NCBI GenBank assembly: GCA_033127725.1
Contig: AP026798.1
Span: 1,674,001-1,738,000, forward strand
Direction of reading: 5' to 3'
Source of the DNA: Bombiscardovia nodaiensis
Lineage (GTDB): Bacteria; Actinomycetota; Actinomycetes; Actinomycetales; Bifidobacteriaceae
DNA length: 64,000 nucleotides
Shown: in pieces, positions 47,021-57,497 of the stretch
Layout: every line of letters starts with the position of its first letter
Position numbering within the stretch: position 1 is the first letter of the stretch
The notes under the pieces: generated by a model
Told to the model about the DNA's origin: nothing
Seen by the model: only the letters and a program-made list of their open reading frames with translations
Databases searched by the model: none
Position numbers and translations under genes: made by a program

Positions 47021-48217
47021 TTAGTGACGAGCCTTGTGGGCTGGTTCTTTGCCCCGTGTGCGTTTATGCCGTAAACGAGTGGCTCTCATGGTCGCCGTGC
47101 CGGTTATAGCGTTTGCGGTGCTTGTGGCATCTGGTTGCGTTGACATACCCGACTGGCGGGAAGTGCGGGTTTGGGTGCGCTGGTGCAGGTGGGCTTTGCG
47201 TAGGCTGCGCCATAACCATAGGCTGGCCAGTAGAATGACACTACCCCAGATGAGAGCCCACCAGGGAAAATCAGGGATAGTGGGTTTAGCCGTGGCGGCT
47301 TGCCTGGCTTTCTGCGGGGTAGGGTAAATACGCTGGCCCGTCACAAAAATACGCTGCGTATTAATACCCAGGGGCGTACACGTCACCAACGTCACCAGAT
47401 CCTGACCCTCAACCGGTTTCAAACTCCTCGTCTGATCAGGGTCCACCACTTGGGTTTTGATCACCTGGTAGGTGACCACATGATTAAAACTGGAGATCGT
47501 GAACTGGTCCCCCGCTTTGACTTGGTCCAAATGCGTAAACATCGTCGCCTGCGCCAAGCCCCGGTGCCCAGTCAACACCGCGTGCGTGCCCATACCCCCT
47601 ACCGGCAGGCTCGTACCCTCCAAATGCCCTATACCTTGTAGGAGCGTATCATCACCAGTCCCATGATAGACGGGCAAGTCCAGGCGGATACTGGGGATCT
47701 GAATACGAGCCATGAGCCCATGCCCCGCGTCCAACGCCTGCTCATACTGCTCATGCAAACTCTTACCCTCCTTACTGGAAGGCTGGTTCGTGTTCGCCCG
47801 ATAGGAGGCACCCGCATGCAACGCCTGATTATAGGCTTGCGCCAAAGCAATCTGCTGCCGGTCTTCCTTCGCTGAAGCCTGCCTAGTGTCAGGCACCCCG
47901 TGAGCAATCAACCGTGACTGCTCATACTGCGCCACCCAAGACGCTGCCGACGGATACAATAACGCGCTTATCCCCGCCACCACCAGAACAAACACCAGAA
48001 CCGCACTCACCCGCTCACCACGCACAAGCCGACGAAACCGGCCAGCGTGAGACACCCGACCAGGGGAAGACCGTCGGCTAGGAGGAGACTTACGGTTAAT
48101 ACGAGTCCCTCGACCAATGGAAGACTCTCGACTAATGGAAGGCTTGCAGCTAGGAGTAGGGGTCGTAGGAGCGTTAGAGGGTAGCTGGCGTGGGTTGCAT
48201 CGCTTGCCTAATCTCAC
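47021..48217 (-). CDS. Class C sortase (pilus polymerase)
   Basis: Joins pilin subunits by isopeptide bonds. The catalytic His is in LTGHRGLAQATMF, the Cys in TLVTCTPLGIN and the Arg in NTQRIFVTG. The N-terminal membrane segment (~res 72-92) follows a Ser/Arg/Pro-rich cytoplasmic tail longer than usual; a second hydrophobic segment lies near residue 325, and the end is highly basic. 398 residues from GTG 48217, which has GAGGAG upstream. It is the last gene of the pilus cluster. Confidence 0.93.
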   Translation of the reverse strand: MRLGKRCNPRQLPSNAPTTPTPSCKPSISRESSIGRGTRINRKSPPSRRSSPGRVSHAGRFRRLVRGERVSAVLVFVLVVAGISALLYPSAASWVAQYEQSRLIAHGVPDTRQASAKEDRQQIALAQAYNQALHAGASYRANTNQPSSKEGKSLHEQYEQALDAGHGLMARIQIPSIRLDLPVYHGTGDDTLLQGIGHLEGTSLPVGGMGTHAVLTGHRGLAQATMFTHLDQVKAGDQFTISSFNHVVTYQVIKTQVVDPDQTRSLKPVEGQDLVTLVTCTPLGINTQRIFVTGQRIYPTPQKARQAATAKPTIPDFPWWALIWGSVILLASLWLWRSLRKAHLHQRTQTRTSRQSGMSTQPDATSTANAITGTATMRATRLRHKRTRGKEPAHKARH

Positions 48218-48346
48218 AACTCACTCCTCTCCCCTATCGTATAAACAAGGACATTCCTACCATCACTAGCAGCGTATAGTGATCCAACCAATGCAAGTGT
48301 TCACCCCTAAACCACCCACGCTTCCCCTTGTTGATTACATAAGAGT

Positions 48347-48433
48347 GCAGGAGTCTGGTTGGGTAAGAGAAGATCCAGCCAGGCTCCTGCCAGGAAACCG
48401 TGACCCTATACTAGGGGGAAAAAGGCCACGGTA
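48347..48433. repeat. Two adjoining hairpins between backbone pilin and sortase genes
   Basis: GCAGGAG...CTCCTGC with internal CTGG/CCAG pairing forms a strong stem at 48347-48390. ACCGTG/CACGGT forms a second at 48397-48432. Neither has a T-run. They probably lower transcription into the sortase gene or stabilise the pilin transcript, giving more backbone than sortase. Confidence 0.55.
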
Positions 48434-48486
48434 GTATCACACCAGCATCCCAGCCAAGCAACCACTAGCACACTGGTTCAAAAACC

Positions 48487-50052
48487 TCACTGCCCTGAGT
48501 GAGCAGTCTGCCTGCGGATCACCAGGAACAGGGCGCCAGACAGTAGCAAGACACCAGCTACGGTGAGTACGACCAGGCCAGCAGCACCAGTCAACGGTAG
48601 AGGAGGCATGTTGTTCTTACTATTCTCAATGGTCACATCCACGCCAGAAGTCACCCCAGTCTTCACCGCTACTGGCGTAAACGCAGCCGCACCCGTGGGT
48701 AGCACGTATCCGGTAGGTGCTTGAATCTCCTTCAGCACGTAGCAGCGTTGCGTGGCATCCACCGGAGCGTTCTTCGAATCCGAGACAAACAGGCCAGCAA
48801 TCTTCACCTTGCCATCCGCGCCCGTCACAAACGACACATCCGAGCCCACTGTTAACGCCGTGCCCGTGGACTGCGCGTTCGAACAATCAGCCGCATACGG
48901 GTCTTGAGCCGCGTACACCTCAAACTTCGCACCCGACAAGCCCGTCGCATGATCACCCGAATCAATCTTGCTGATCACCAGGTCACCCCAGTTCTGGTGC
49001 ACAATCGGGCTCTCCGGAGGGGTGGGCGGGTTCGCAGGAGGCGTCACCGGAGGGGTGACGGGAGGGGTCGCGGACGTATCCGTATCCGAGTACAGGAACG
49101 CCTGGTTCGTGACCACACCATTACCCAGCGAGTCCACCACACCCTTAAACGTGACCGTAATCTTCTTACCAGCCTGGGCTTTCAACCACGTCAACCCAGC
49201 CTGCGTGAACGACAAGTCCACATCCTGGCCCGTCACCGTCGCCGTATAATTAGCCGCCGGCACCGGCGTACCATCCTCCAGCACGACCGAAGCCACACCC
49301 AAACTCTTCAACCTCGAATCCATGGGATCATGCACAATGTAATACTTAAAATTCGCGTTATCCGCCAACTTCGGCACACTCACCGTCACCGGGAACGACG
49401 CCACAGACCCCAAACCCAAGCCAGTCTGCTCGCTCACCGTTTTATCAATAGAACCCACACCATTCTTCGGGTACACATTCACATCATAGAGCCAACCCTT
49501 CGTATTCCCATGATCAGGAAAAGGAATCGACACCAAAAACGGTTGAGCAATATCCACCACATTCGACGGCCGCTCAGTCTCAGCCACCAAATACAACCCC
49601 ACCGGCAGGTCAGACACCGTCGCCAGACCACCACCAGCAGTAGTCACCTCCTTCTTACCAGCCGTATCCAACCCATGCACATTAGGAGCCGTACCCAACT
49701 GGATAGTCGACGCATTCACAGTATCCACATACGCGGGAGCCGACCACGTTGAAATCATATCCCACGTCTCAGGCTTGGTCATATCCAAACCAGCAACCGG
49801 GAACACCGTGAACTTCACCCCATCAATACCAGGAGTACTAATACTCGCACTCCCATCAGGCTCCGCCACAGCATTCGTCCCATTCTGACGCTCATGCTTA
49901 TGAATAATCAACGACCCCTTCTTCGCTTGATCAATATCACCAAACGAGGGAGTCGAAGGAGCAGCCGAAGCCACCCCCACCAAACCAAACGACGCCACCG
50001 TGGCAGCCACTATCAGCCCCCCAGCAGCACGCACCATACTATGAACTCTCAT
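48487..50052 (-). CDS. Backbone (major) pilin, LPXTG-anchored
   Basis: A 521-residue fimbrial subunit. Signal peptide residues 1-30 (ends ASA). The pilin motif VYPKNGVGSIDKT (~res 198) holds the Lys used for polymerisation. D2-type and SpaA/Cna-B domains follow, with the E-box RCYVLKEIQAPTGY near residue 450. The end is LPLTGAAGLVVLTV, a helix and RRQ. ATG 50052 follows AAGGAGAG. It lies between tip pilin and sortase, the standard order for a bifidobacterial pilus. Confidence 0.93.
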   Translation of the reverse strand: MRVHSMVRAAGGLIVAATVASFGLVGVASAAPSTPSFGDIDQAKKGSLIIHKHERQNGTNAVAEPDGSASISTPGIDGVKFTVFPVAGLDMTKPETWDMISTWSAPAYVDTVNASTIQLGTAPNVHGLDTAGKKEVTTAGGGLATVSDLPVGLYLVAETERPSNVVDIAQPFLVSIPFPDHGNTKGWLYDVNVYPKNGVGSIDKTVSEQTGLGLGSVASFPVTVSVPKLADNANFKYYIVHDPMDSRLKSLGVASVVLEDGTPVPAANYTATVTGQDVDLSFTQAGLTWLKAQAGKKITVTFKGVVDSLGNGVVTNQAFLYSDTDTSATPPVTPPVTPPANPPTPPESPIVHQNWGDLVISKIDSGDHATGLSGAKFEVYAAQDPYAADCSNAQSTGTALTVGSDVSFVTGADGKVKIAGLFVSDSKNAPVDATQRCYVLKEIQAPTGYVLPTGAAAFTPVAVKTGVTSGVDVTIENSKNNMPPLPLTGAAGLVVLTVAGVLLLSGALFLVIRRQTAHSGQ

Positions 50053-50059
50053 TCAACTC

Positions 50060-50248
50060 TCCTTACTAAAAAACAACAACACTTCCAACAACCACCAGCC
50101 ATCCCAGCCAGCCAACAGCCAGTCCCCCACCAGCAACCAGCAAGTCAAACCAAACCAGCCAGCCAAGCCAGCAATACCAAGCCAGCTAATCAGCCAGTAG
50201 ACAGATGGCAGACAGCCAATCAGCCAATCAGCCAAGACAGCCAATCCA
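50060..50248 (-). repeat. TTGGCTG-rich leader of backbone pilin gene
   Basis: On the minus strand this leader is built of degenerate TTGGCTG/TGGCTGAT/CTGG repeats (AGCCA/CAGCC on the plus strand). The low complexity creates a Trp/Leu-rich 63-codon open frame (TTG 50244 to TGA 50053) that abuts the backbone-pilin ATG directly. Translational coupling is possible but unproven. Confidence 0.7.
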
Positions 50249-50249
50249 A

Positions 50250-50375
50250 CTAGGATGGACCCTCACGAATCCGATGAGCACCACACGAACCACCCAGCAC
50301 CAGCAAAACCATTAACAGGGTTATTAGCAGAGCCGTCGGTAGAACCATCGGACGAGACAACACGGGCACAAGCAT
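50250..50375 (-). CDS. Possible small membrane peptide between tip and backbone pilin
   Basis: A 41-residue frame (ATG 50375 to TAG 50250) begins 8 bp past the tip pilin stop. It reads as a membrane helix (PTALLITLLMVLLVLGG) followed by a cysteine and a basic/acidic tail (CGAHRIREGPS). No convincing ribosome-binding site is visible, so it may be spurious; its position in the operon is the main argument for it. Confidence 0.25.
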   Translation of the reverse strand: MLVPVLSRPMVLPTALLITLLMVLLVLGGSCGAHRIREGPS

Positions 50376-50382
50376 GATTTGG

Positions 50383-53300
50383 TTAGCCACGATGCCTGCC
50401 CCTAACCAGACCATCTAAGAGCCTACGAGACCGACCCACACCCAACAGCGAGCCCACCAAAAGCAAGCCCAAACCCAACAACAGGTAAGAGAACACGCTA
50501 ATACCACCGGTTAAAGGCAGGCCCGGCACCTCATGCTGCACGTTCACAATCTCACCTAAGTCCACACTCGTATGAGACGCGTCAATCGTAAACGGATAGG
50601 TTTGCGTCGACAGCACATACCCAGCAGGAGCCTTCGTCTCCTTCAACAGGTACGAGCCAGCAGGCAGGCCAATCACTTTAAACGCCGCGTTCGCCGCATC
50701 CACGTCAATGAGATTCGCCTGGCACACGCCACCCGCCGTATTGCAATCCTGCACCAAGTTCAGAGAACTACCAGACACGTCAGCCACCGGAGCACCCGCA
50801 CTATCCGTAATCCGCCACTCCGAACCCGACAACGGCTTCACACCATCAGAGGTGGGACCAGTAGACTTCTTCCACGACAACGCACCAGCCAACAAACCAG
50901 CATCAGCAGCCGAACCACTCACCGTATCCGCCGCCAACGGCACACTCACTACACCGTTCGCATCCACATCCGAATCCTTCGACCGGTCAGCACCCTGCGT
51001 TTGCTTCGTAAACCCAACCGACTGACCCTTATCAAACGTCACCGTATAAGCACCCTGAGCCGAACGCAAACCAGTAAACGCATACTTACCAGCCGCATCC
51101 GTCGAAGCCGTCAAGTTCACCGGATTACCCAAGTTATCCGTACCAGATAACTTCACCGGCAGACCCTTCACCACCGGCTCAGACGCATCACGAACACCAG
51201 CACCATCCAAATCCCACCAAGCCAAACCAGAAAGGCTAGAGGACACGACCTGCTGAGCTCTGTATACCGGACCCACCGGATCCCTCAACCCCGTAATCCG
51301 CGCATAGCCTTCATTCGAGATCAGGTCCCCGGCCTTATCACCAACCACGTCAACAGCAACCTTCGCCGTAATCGACTCACCAGAAGCAAACACACCAGGA
51401 CGAGACAAGCGCACAGCCGTCGACTCACCCACCGTTGCCGGACAACCAGCCGAACCCAAATCAGCCTGCTTACACCACTTCACCGAAGCAGGCATAGGCG
51501 TCGCCGTATCCCTAGGCACATTCGACGCCTTCGTATACTCCACCACCACCGGATTACCAGCCACATCACCAGCCGTAACCGTCACCGACCGCAACTTGGC
51601 AGAACCAGAAAACGAACTCCCAGCCACACCAGACACCGGCAACACATCAACAATCTGGGGAGCAGTCAGACCACCAGTAGAAGGCTGAGTATTATGCAAA
51701 CTCAACTCCCAGATGTTCGACTCAATCTGCGCATTGCCAATCTTGTTGACCTCAACCGTGGCCGTGAGATTCCGCTTATCAATCGCGATACCCTCAATAG
51801 TGTTCACGCGAACAGAAACCGTCGACGTACGAGAAACTACATCAGAAAAATCCGCGTCAGACCACGCCACCATCGAATTCGTGTAAGACCCATTCGCAGC
51901 ACTATTTGACACACGAGCCTCCAACACCACATCCGGCACTACCTCTCCCGAATGCTGCTGGTTAAACTCCCAACGCACATACGTCTCACCAGGAGCACAA
52001 GCAGGACGCTTCGCATCAGACGGAGTCGAAGCCGACACCAGAGCCGGAGCAGGCTTCGTCCCCCCACCAGAACCATCAGGCGGCACATACTCCAAAGCCC
52101 CTGGCAAACAATCCTCCAACCACACCTTATGCACCTGCTGACTATTACCACCCGTCAACGTCGTGTGCATCTTAAACCGCAAATGATCATCACCAGTCGC
52201 CGCCACCGCGGGTTTAAAGACACTCGAAGGATCCCTCGTCTCATTACGCGCACCCGATATCAAATTCAACTGCGCCAACGCAATCGTTAACCGATCACCA
52301 TGCTGATAACGGTTATTGACTGGATCATAACTTGTGGGGAAAACAGCACTATCACTAGCATGTAAGACATCATCAAGGGACATATCACCCACATGCCAAG
52401 TATCAGCGGCCCACATGGGAAGAATCGTGCCATTAGCCAAACCAGCTACAGAAGTGAGTCCTATTTGCACAGCACTTGCGCTAAGAGACGGCATGAAAAT
52501 ACGAACACGCACTCGGTTAACCGCTGTGTAAATCGGATGATTCAAATTCATCTTCCCTGGATCATTCCCAGGAACCTTTTCCGGTGCATCATACCAAGTC
52601 ACACCAGGATTCGAGCAATTATTCGCGTCGGCACCGGACGGAACAGCGCCGCCAGCATATTCCACCTGAATCGGAGAAGCGTTGGCCTCGGAAGAAAGGA
52701 AAGCACCATTTATACTTGAACCTGAAAGCCAAACTGGGCGCTTATTCGAGGGAAAGGCATTGAAGGTGTTGGGAACACCTTTCGCTTCCAAACCAGTTAA
52801 CTGCAGTTTGGTATTGTCCCACACATTACAAGCAACATGCGTCTCATCAGTAAGCATCTCCCCCCACGCACCAGAGAATGCAAGCTCGGAGACCACCTCC
52901 TGCTCCTGTCCAATCCAACTATGCCCATCATGAAGGATTGTCGAGTTACCAGGCATCCCTTCTCCTCTACGAGGTTCATCACGGTCATACGTAGCTCTTG
53001 ACTGATTTTCTGACACACCAGTTACCCCGTAAAATGCATTATCGAAGTTGCCTAGATAGCCGATCCATAGACTAGCGGTATTCGTATCGTCGTCTATCCG
53101 TTGATCAGCTGTACCCTGGTGGTCATTGGCAGTAAAACCATTGATATTCAAATCGGTATAGGTATTTTTCTCCTGAAGGCTCCACGATCCACCCGAGCTA
53201 AAACCAAAGTCCTTAATCGTGTCAAGCGGTATAAATGTTCCTATTGTCAATGAAACCGCGTAACCATAACCGGTCGGCAGAGTAACATCATGCCAGCTCT

Positions 53301-54805
53301 TTGTCGGTGTCGTATTTAATGACCAATCAGTACCCTTCAACGTAAAGTATGCCGGTTTCCCAGGCCCAGCCTGGCTAAATGTCAGCTTTCCAGAGTCTCT
53401 CACAGAATTCTCGGCTGTAGCAGCACCGACAATGCCAATTTTGGAATAAGGAGTTCCGTCAATGGTTCCACCGTCTTCTGCCCAGGAGGCAACAACACCA
53501 TATTTTTGAGGATTAGCTTCCATCTGCTGGTATTGCGCCTCGGTTAACCCAGGGAACAACTTCCTTGGAGACAAGTCATCAGTAAACGTCAAATCACCAA
53601 CGACAGGCATGACACCCTTACCATCAGAAGAAGCAGAAAAAGTAAGAGGAAAATTCATTGCCATACATCTTTTACTAGTGTCTTGCGGACAAGGAAAATT
53701 TCCCGGTGAATAGACAATGGGTTGATTACCGCTAATTCCCTGTTTTGAGATGTTCCATTTCAAAGCCGAAGAAGCTTTCACACTCGGAATACTGGGAACT
53801 GCGACATCGCTTAAGCCATCACCTTTCAAGACAACGGATTTAGGAGCCAGCACGGAGCCATTCTGAACCATGTTGCTCACACGAACCGACAAAGTAAACG
53901 ACTCAGCAGCCCCCACCTTCGTGCCTATATTGCAGGACACTGTCTGCTCAGGCAACTCATTAATCGAATTCGCCGTATAAGGCGGTGCCGGACTAGGCAC
54001 AACGGACGGAGTCACCTGACAATACAGAGGCACTTCATCCAATATCATGCCCTTAGGCAGATCCATCTTAACTGTCGTGTTCTTCGACTCCACACCAGAG
54101 ACACCATAATCAAGCCGATACTGCACTAAATCATTCACACGCACAATACCGTTATGCTCAGAAGAATCATTGCCCGGATTATCATCCGCGTCAAACGTAG
54201 GAGTACCGTCAGAAGTTATTGCCATCGCTATTGTTCGTGTACCCGCCTCGATACGAGGGGTCAACGTGTTCTTCATAGCATCAGCTAGCTTGCGCACGCC
54301 ATTACCAGTGGCAGTCCAAGCAGACTTCGCCCAGCCAGCCGCAGTAGTAGCAGCCGACTTCGTCCAAGCAACAGACGAGCGAACAGCGGACTTCAAACCC
54401 CCCAGCCAGCTGGTGTCAGGAGTAATAGCGGCCATCTGAGACGAGCCAGTCGACCCAGAAGACATGGGAGCAGCAGAAGTAGCAGTAGAAGCAGACGGTG
54501 TAATACCGGCAGAAGAAGAATCAGAGGAAGCAGAAGCCTGCTCAGACGCTTGCTGAGCTACAGCAGCTGAATTATTACCCGCAGGGTTCGCTGCAGGCGC
54601 GCTAGCACCATTACTAGCGGTAGAAGGACTAGATGTTAGAGACTGAGAGTCCTGGGGGGGGGGTCACAGTACTAGTAGCAGACGCAGCACCCTGCCCCTG
54701 CTCAGAGACACCAGCCACAGCCACCGGCACCACCACAGCACCCATCAAGCAGAAAGCCGCCAACACGGTCACTACCCGCCTGCCACAAGACTGCTGCTGA
54801 GCCAC
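50383..54805 (-). CDS. Tip pilin / adhesin, phase-variable, OFF frame in this sequence
   Basis: The signal-peptide part begins at GTG 54805 (GAGGGG eight bases upstream): a basic start, helix (VVTVLAAFCLMGAVVVPVAVA) and Ala/Ser-rich linker. It runs into ten C (54654-54663) and stops at 54629. The adhesin body is open in another frame from directly before that tract, past TGA, to the stop at 50383. With nine or twelve C the two frames join into a protein of about 1473 residues. The body has a Ser/Ala-rich stretch, a large ligand-binding region (~900 residues), an SdrD/Cna-B-like domain (WWDLDGAG), a SpaA-like domain with LLKETKAPAGY, and ends LPLTGGISV plus helix and basic tail. It leads the pilus operon. 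If expression starts at internal ATGs, an unexported form might be made. Confidence 0.88.
54654..54663. repeat. Slippage tract: ten G (ten C on the coding strand)
   Basis: The homopolymer joins the tip pilin's signal peptide frame and its body frame. Ten bases leave them out of register; nine or twelve align them. Poly-G tracts that switch sortase-dependent pili by replication slippage are documented in Bifidobacterium breve. Confidence 0.95.
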
Positions 54806-54883
54806 AAAAATCACCCCTCACAAAAACCAATCCAGAAAAACCCATAAGCAAAACCGAATTCCCCAACCCGGTCACAAAATTTT

Positions 54884-54889
54884 AGTATA
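54884..54889 (-). promoter_or_regulatory. Candidate -10 element of pilus operon
   Basis: TATACT on the minus strand, about 80 bp upstream of the tip pilin start. No convincing -35 element was seen. Confidence 0.3.
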
Positions 54890-55047
54890 CACGACCAGAA
54901 CGCACAACCGCACATCTGTACCACACGAAAGTAATTTATTCAGCGAGAACTCAGCCCAATACCCACTCCATCAGACCCAGCCAAACTCACCTACACCCAC
55001 CCCAACAAATGCGTAAAGCGCATAATTATATAAAATTCAAGCAGGAG

Positions 55048-56052
55048 TCAGATCCCAGCAAGGAGTAAGTGGGCGGCGACCATCATGAAGGTACTGACCA
55101 CGGCGGTCAGAGCCAGGGTGAAACCGGCCAGGCGGGCGTTGTCGAGAACCTTGTCGGTGTACATAGTGGCAAAAATGGCCGTGGGCGATAGACAGCACAG
55201 GGCCACGGCCTGGCGGACCAGCGGATCCAAGGGCAGGAAGCACCAGGCAATAACCGCAAAAGCAATGCCGAAGGGCAGACGCCAGGCTAGGACCTGGCAG
55301 ACATCCTTGAAATCCTGCTTACTGCCGGGCAGCTCCATCAGCATGCCAACCATGAGCATGGAGCAGAAAGCGTTGGCCCCCGAGAAGGGCTTGGAAATCT
55401 GCGCCACCCAAGCGGGCAGACTCACCTGCGCCAGCATGAACGCCACCATCAGCAGGTAGACGTCGAAGGAGGGCGAGCCGAAGAAACCCTTGAGCACGCC
55501 GCGAATCATGGAACGCCGGTGGAGGCGACGGGCATCGGGGTCGTCCAAACGGGCCTTGGGCAGCTTCGATTCGGGGCCCGGGTGCTGGTCTGGCAGGGAA
55601 ACCCCCGGCTGCATGCGCAAGAGCGACTGCGTCATGACCACCGTGCCAGCCGCCACCATCGTGGTATTGCCCACGTCGAGCATGGCCGCCGTGACGATGG
55701 CTCCCGGCCCGATCAGCGCCTGGAGCATAGGAAAGGAAAAAGAGCCCAGGTTGAAGCCCGAGACGTTCAGCATAAGGAAAGCGCGGCGAGCTACGGGCGT
55801 GTGGCGGGTGGCAGCGTAGACGCACAGGGGCGGGATCATCGCTGCGAACAGGCCAAAAGCTGAGACCAGGAGCAGACTCAAATGGTGCGGATTCGTGGCG
55901 AAAGAGTAGATAATAGCGCCCGGCAGCACCAGGTCAAACTCGGCCGCCTGCACCACCCGATAGTCGCGCGGCCCAAAGACCCCAACCCGCTTGAGCAGGT
56001 ATCCGGCCACAATAATGAGCAGCAGAGCCGCAGGCTGAACCAACACTCCCAT
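55048..56052 (-). CDS. AEC-family (auxin efflux carrier-like) transporter
   Basis: A 334-residue membrane protein with about ten hydrophobic helices in two halves, as in the AEC/PIN-like family, whose bacterial members carry malate, malonate or other small organic anions. Marks are GYLLKRVGVFG at the N-terminus, SGFNLGSFSFPMLQALIGPGA in the first half and LSPTAIFATMYTDKV in the second. ATG 56052 has GGGAGG upstream. It is monocistronic. The substrate cannot be told. Confidence 0.88.
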   Translation of the reverse strand: MGVLVQPAALLLIIVAGYLLKRVGVFGPRDYRVVQAAEFDLVLPGAIIYSFATNPHHLSLLLVSAFGLFAAMIPPLCVYAATRHTPVARRAFLMLNVSGFNLGSFSFPMLQALIGPGAIVTAAMLDVGNTTMVAAGTVVMTQSLLRMQPGVSLPDQHPGPESKLPKARLDDPDARRLHRRSMIRGVLKGFFGSPSFDVYLLMVAFMLAQVSLPAWVAQISKPFSGANAFCSMLMVGMLMELPGSKQDFKDVCQVLAWRLPFGIAFAVIAWCFLPLDPLVRQAVALCCLSPTAIFATMYTDKVLDNARLAGFTLALTAVVSTFMMVAAHLLLAGI

Positions 56053-56312
56053 ACCCCACTGCCTCCCTAAGCTCTACCCGCACCGCGCACACCACTCCCC
56101 CATCCTATCGCGCTCCTTCTCCCAGCTTGGCCCCCTGAGCTCCGGCGAGGTGTGCATGTGATAAGTGTCAAAAAGTGGCATGATGAAGAGCACCAGTATT
56201 CCCTAGTTTCGTTTCCGCCTGACTAACAGCCGTATTCGCTGCTTACAGTACGAAACCAACCAGCGAACCCAGCGGGTGAAACTTCCAAAACTGTTGAAAC
56301 AAAGGAGGAAAT

Positions 56313-56504
56313 ATGAAAGAAAGCATCGAAGAGCGCGAGAGGGCCAAGGACGAGCGGCTGGCGGACGAAGCCGAGCAAGAGCACTTCCGGCCAATTCCCG
56401 GCACTGCCGTATACCGCGGCGCAAACGCCCCAGCCATGAGTGATGAGGAGATAGAAGCACTGTTTGAAGCGGCACAGTCGCCAGCAGATCATCGTGGTCA
56501 GTGA
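56313..56504 (+). CDS. Small acidic protein, unknown function
   Basis: A 63-residue protein. AAAGGAGG lies just upstream of ATG 56313, close to an ideal ribosome-binding site, which makes the gene credible. The sequence is charged: a helical start (KESIEERERAKDERLADEAE), a central IPGTAVYRGANAP, and SDEEIEALFEAA at the end. No transmembrane segment. No family recognised; it may be an antitoxin-like or regulatory small protein, given the AbiEi-type gene 160 bp downstream. Confidence 0.6.
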   Translation: MKESIEERERAKDERLADEAEQEHFRPIPGTAVYRGANAPAMSDEEIEALFEAAQSPADHRGQ

Positions 56505-56632
56505 CCCACATCAGTAACCGCAGGTATAAGACATAGCCTTCATAGGATGAAAACAAGATGAAACAGGCTATTCGCTTGCGGTCACTCTCGTCTCAGTTCA
56601 AAAAATTATTGATAACATCAGTGCAGATGGGA

Positions 56633-56665
56633 CTTGAATTGTTTCTGTCTATGTTACAATTCAAG
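56633..56665. promoter_or_regulatory. Perfect inverted repeat over AbiEi-like promoter
   Basis: CTTGAATTGT (56633-56642) and its exact complement ACAATTCAAG (56656-56665), 13 bp apart. The repeat overlaps a TTGAAT (-35-like, 56634) and TACAAT (-10-like, 56655) and ends one base before ATG 56667. It looks like an operator for autorepression. Confidence 0.75.
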
Positions 56666-56666
56666 C

Positions 56667-57497
56667 ATGAAGAGCAGTAATGCGGGTGAACGACTGAGGG
56701 AAATTTGCGCCTCTCAATGGGGCCTTGTTACCACAGCGCAGGCCGGGGACGCAGGTGTGCCTCGAATCGCGCTTACCAGATTGGCTCAAAGCGGCAAATA
56801 CGAGCGCCTTGCGCAAGGAGTCTACCGAGATACAGCTGTGCCCAGTAGCCAGTATGACTACCTGCGAGGCGCCTGGCTTTCTTTGAATCCAAGCCAGAGC
56901 TCCGAGGAGCGCGTTTTTAGCCCTACACCCGACGCTGTGGTATGCCGGGAAACTGCGGCCTGGCTACTGGGCTATGGCACATTCGTTCCAGAACCCTACC
57001 GCTTTGCCACTCCTGCCCGGCGGCAGACCCAGCGCCCAGAACTACGCCTGTATCGCAAACAGTACCCGAAAGAATCGCTGGAAATCTGCCAGGGCCTGCC
57101 TGTCACCTCATTCGAGCAGACCGTAGCCGACCTAGTAGAAGCAGAAGCTGACCTCTCTCTCGTCTCCGACATGTTCAGCGAGCTCCCCCTCGAAGCCCCC
57201 TACAATCAAGAAAAACTCATCGCCCTCCTCTCCCCCTTCGCCGAACACAACGGCTTTACCCCCGGCGATGGCGAGTCATTCTACAAGCAGCTAGCAGCCC
57301 CAAGACTCCAGCAGATAAAGCAACTTATTAAGAAACTCAAGCGTTCGGAGGGCACGTCTCTCGCATCTCTTCTGCAAGAGTATGACCGCTATTTAGCTAG
57401 CGCCGAATCCAGCGAAGCAGACGTGAGACTCCACACCCAGCAAGAAGCACGTACTTATTTTAAACGGCTTATTGATGACGAATCTGCTCATGCTTAA
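56667..57497 (+). CDS. AbiEi-like antitoxin (type IV toxin-antitoxin), no toxin partner seen
   Basis: A 276-residue protein starting at ATG 56667. The N-terminus (LREICASQWGLVTTAQAGDAGV ... LTRLAQSGKYERLAQGVYRD) is the AbiEi winged-helix domain, which binds operator DNA; the central part with VTSFEQTVADLVEAEADL matches the AbiEi C-terminal half. A Lys/Ser-rich C-terminal tail follows. In AbiEi/AbiEii systems the toxin, a nucleotidyltransferase, follows immediately. Here the next 200 bp hold no such gene. No ribosome-binding site is present and the -10 lies seven bases before the start, so the message is probably leaderless. Confidence 0.82.
   Translation: MKSSNAGERLREICASQWGLVTTAQAGDAGVPRIALTRLAQSGKYERLAQGVYRDTAVPSSQYDYLRGAWLSLNPSQSSEERVFSPTPDAVVCRETAAWLLGYGTFVPEPYRFATPARRQTQRPELRLYRKQYPKESLEICQGLPVTSFEQTVADLVEAEADLSLVSDMFSELPLEAPYNQEKLIALLSPFAEHNGFTPGDGESFYKQLAAPRLQQIKQLIKKLKRSEGTSLASLLQEYDRYLASAESSEADVRLHTQQEARTYFKRLIDDESAHA

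Noticed and set aside
54629..54814. Separate 61-residue small gene at the signal peptide
   Set aside because: It is the 5' end of the tip pilin cut off by the C10 frame shift, not an independent gene.
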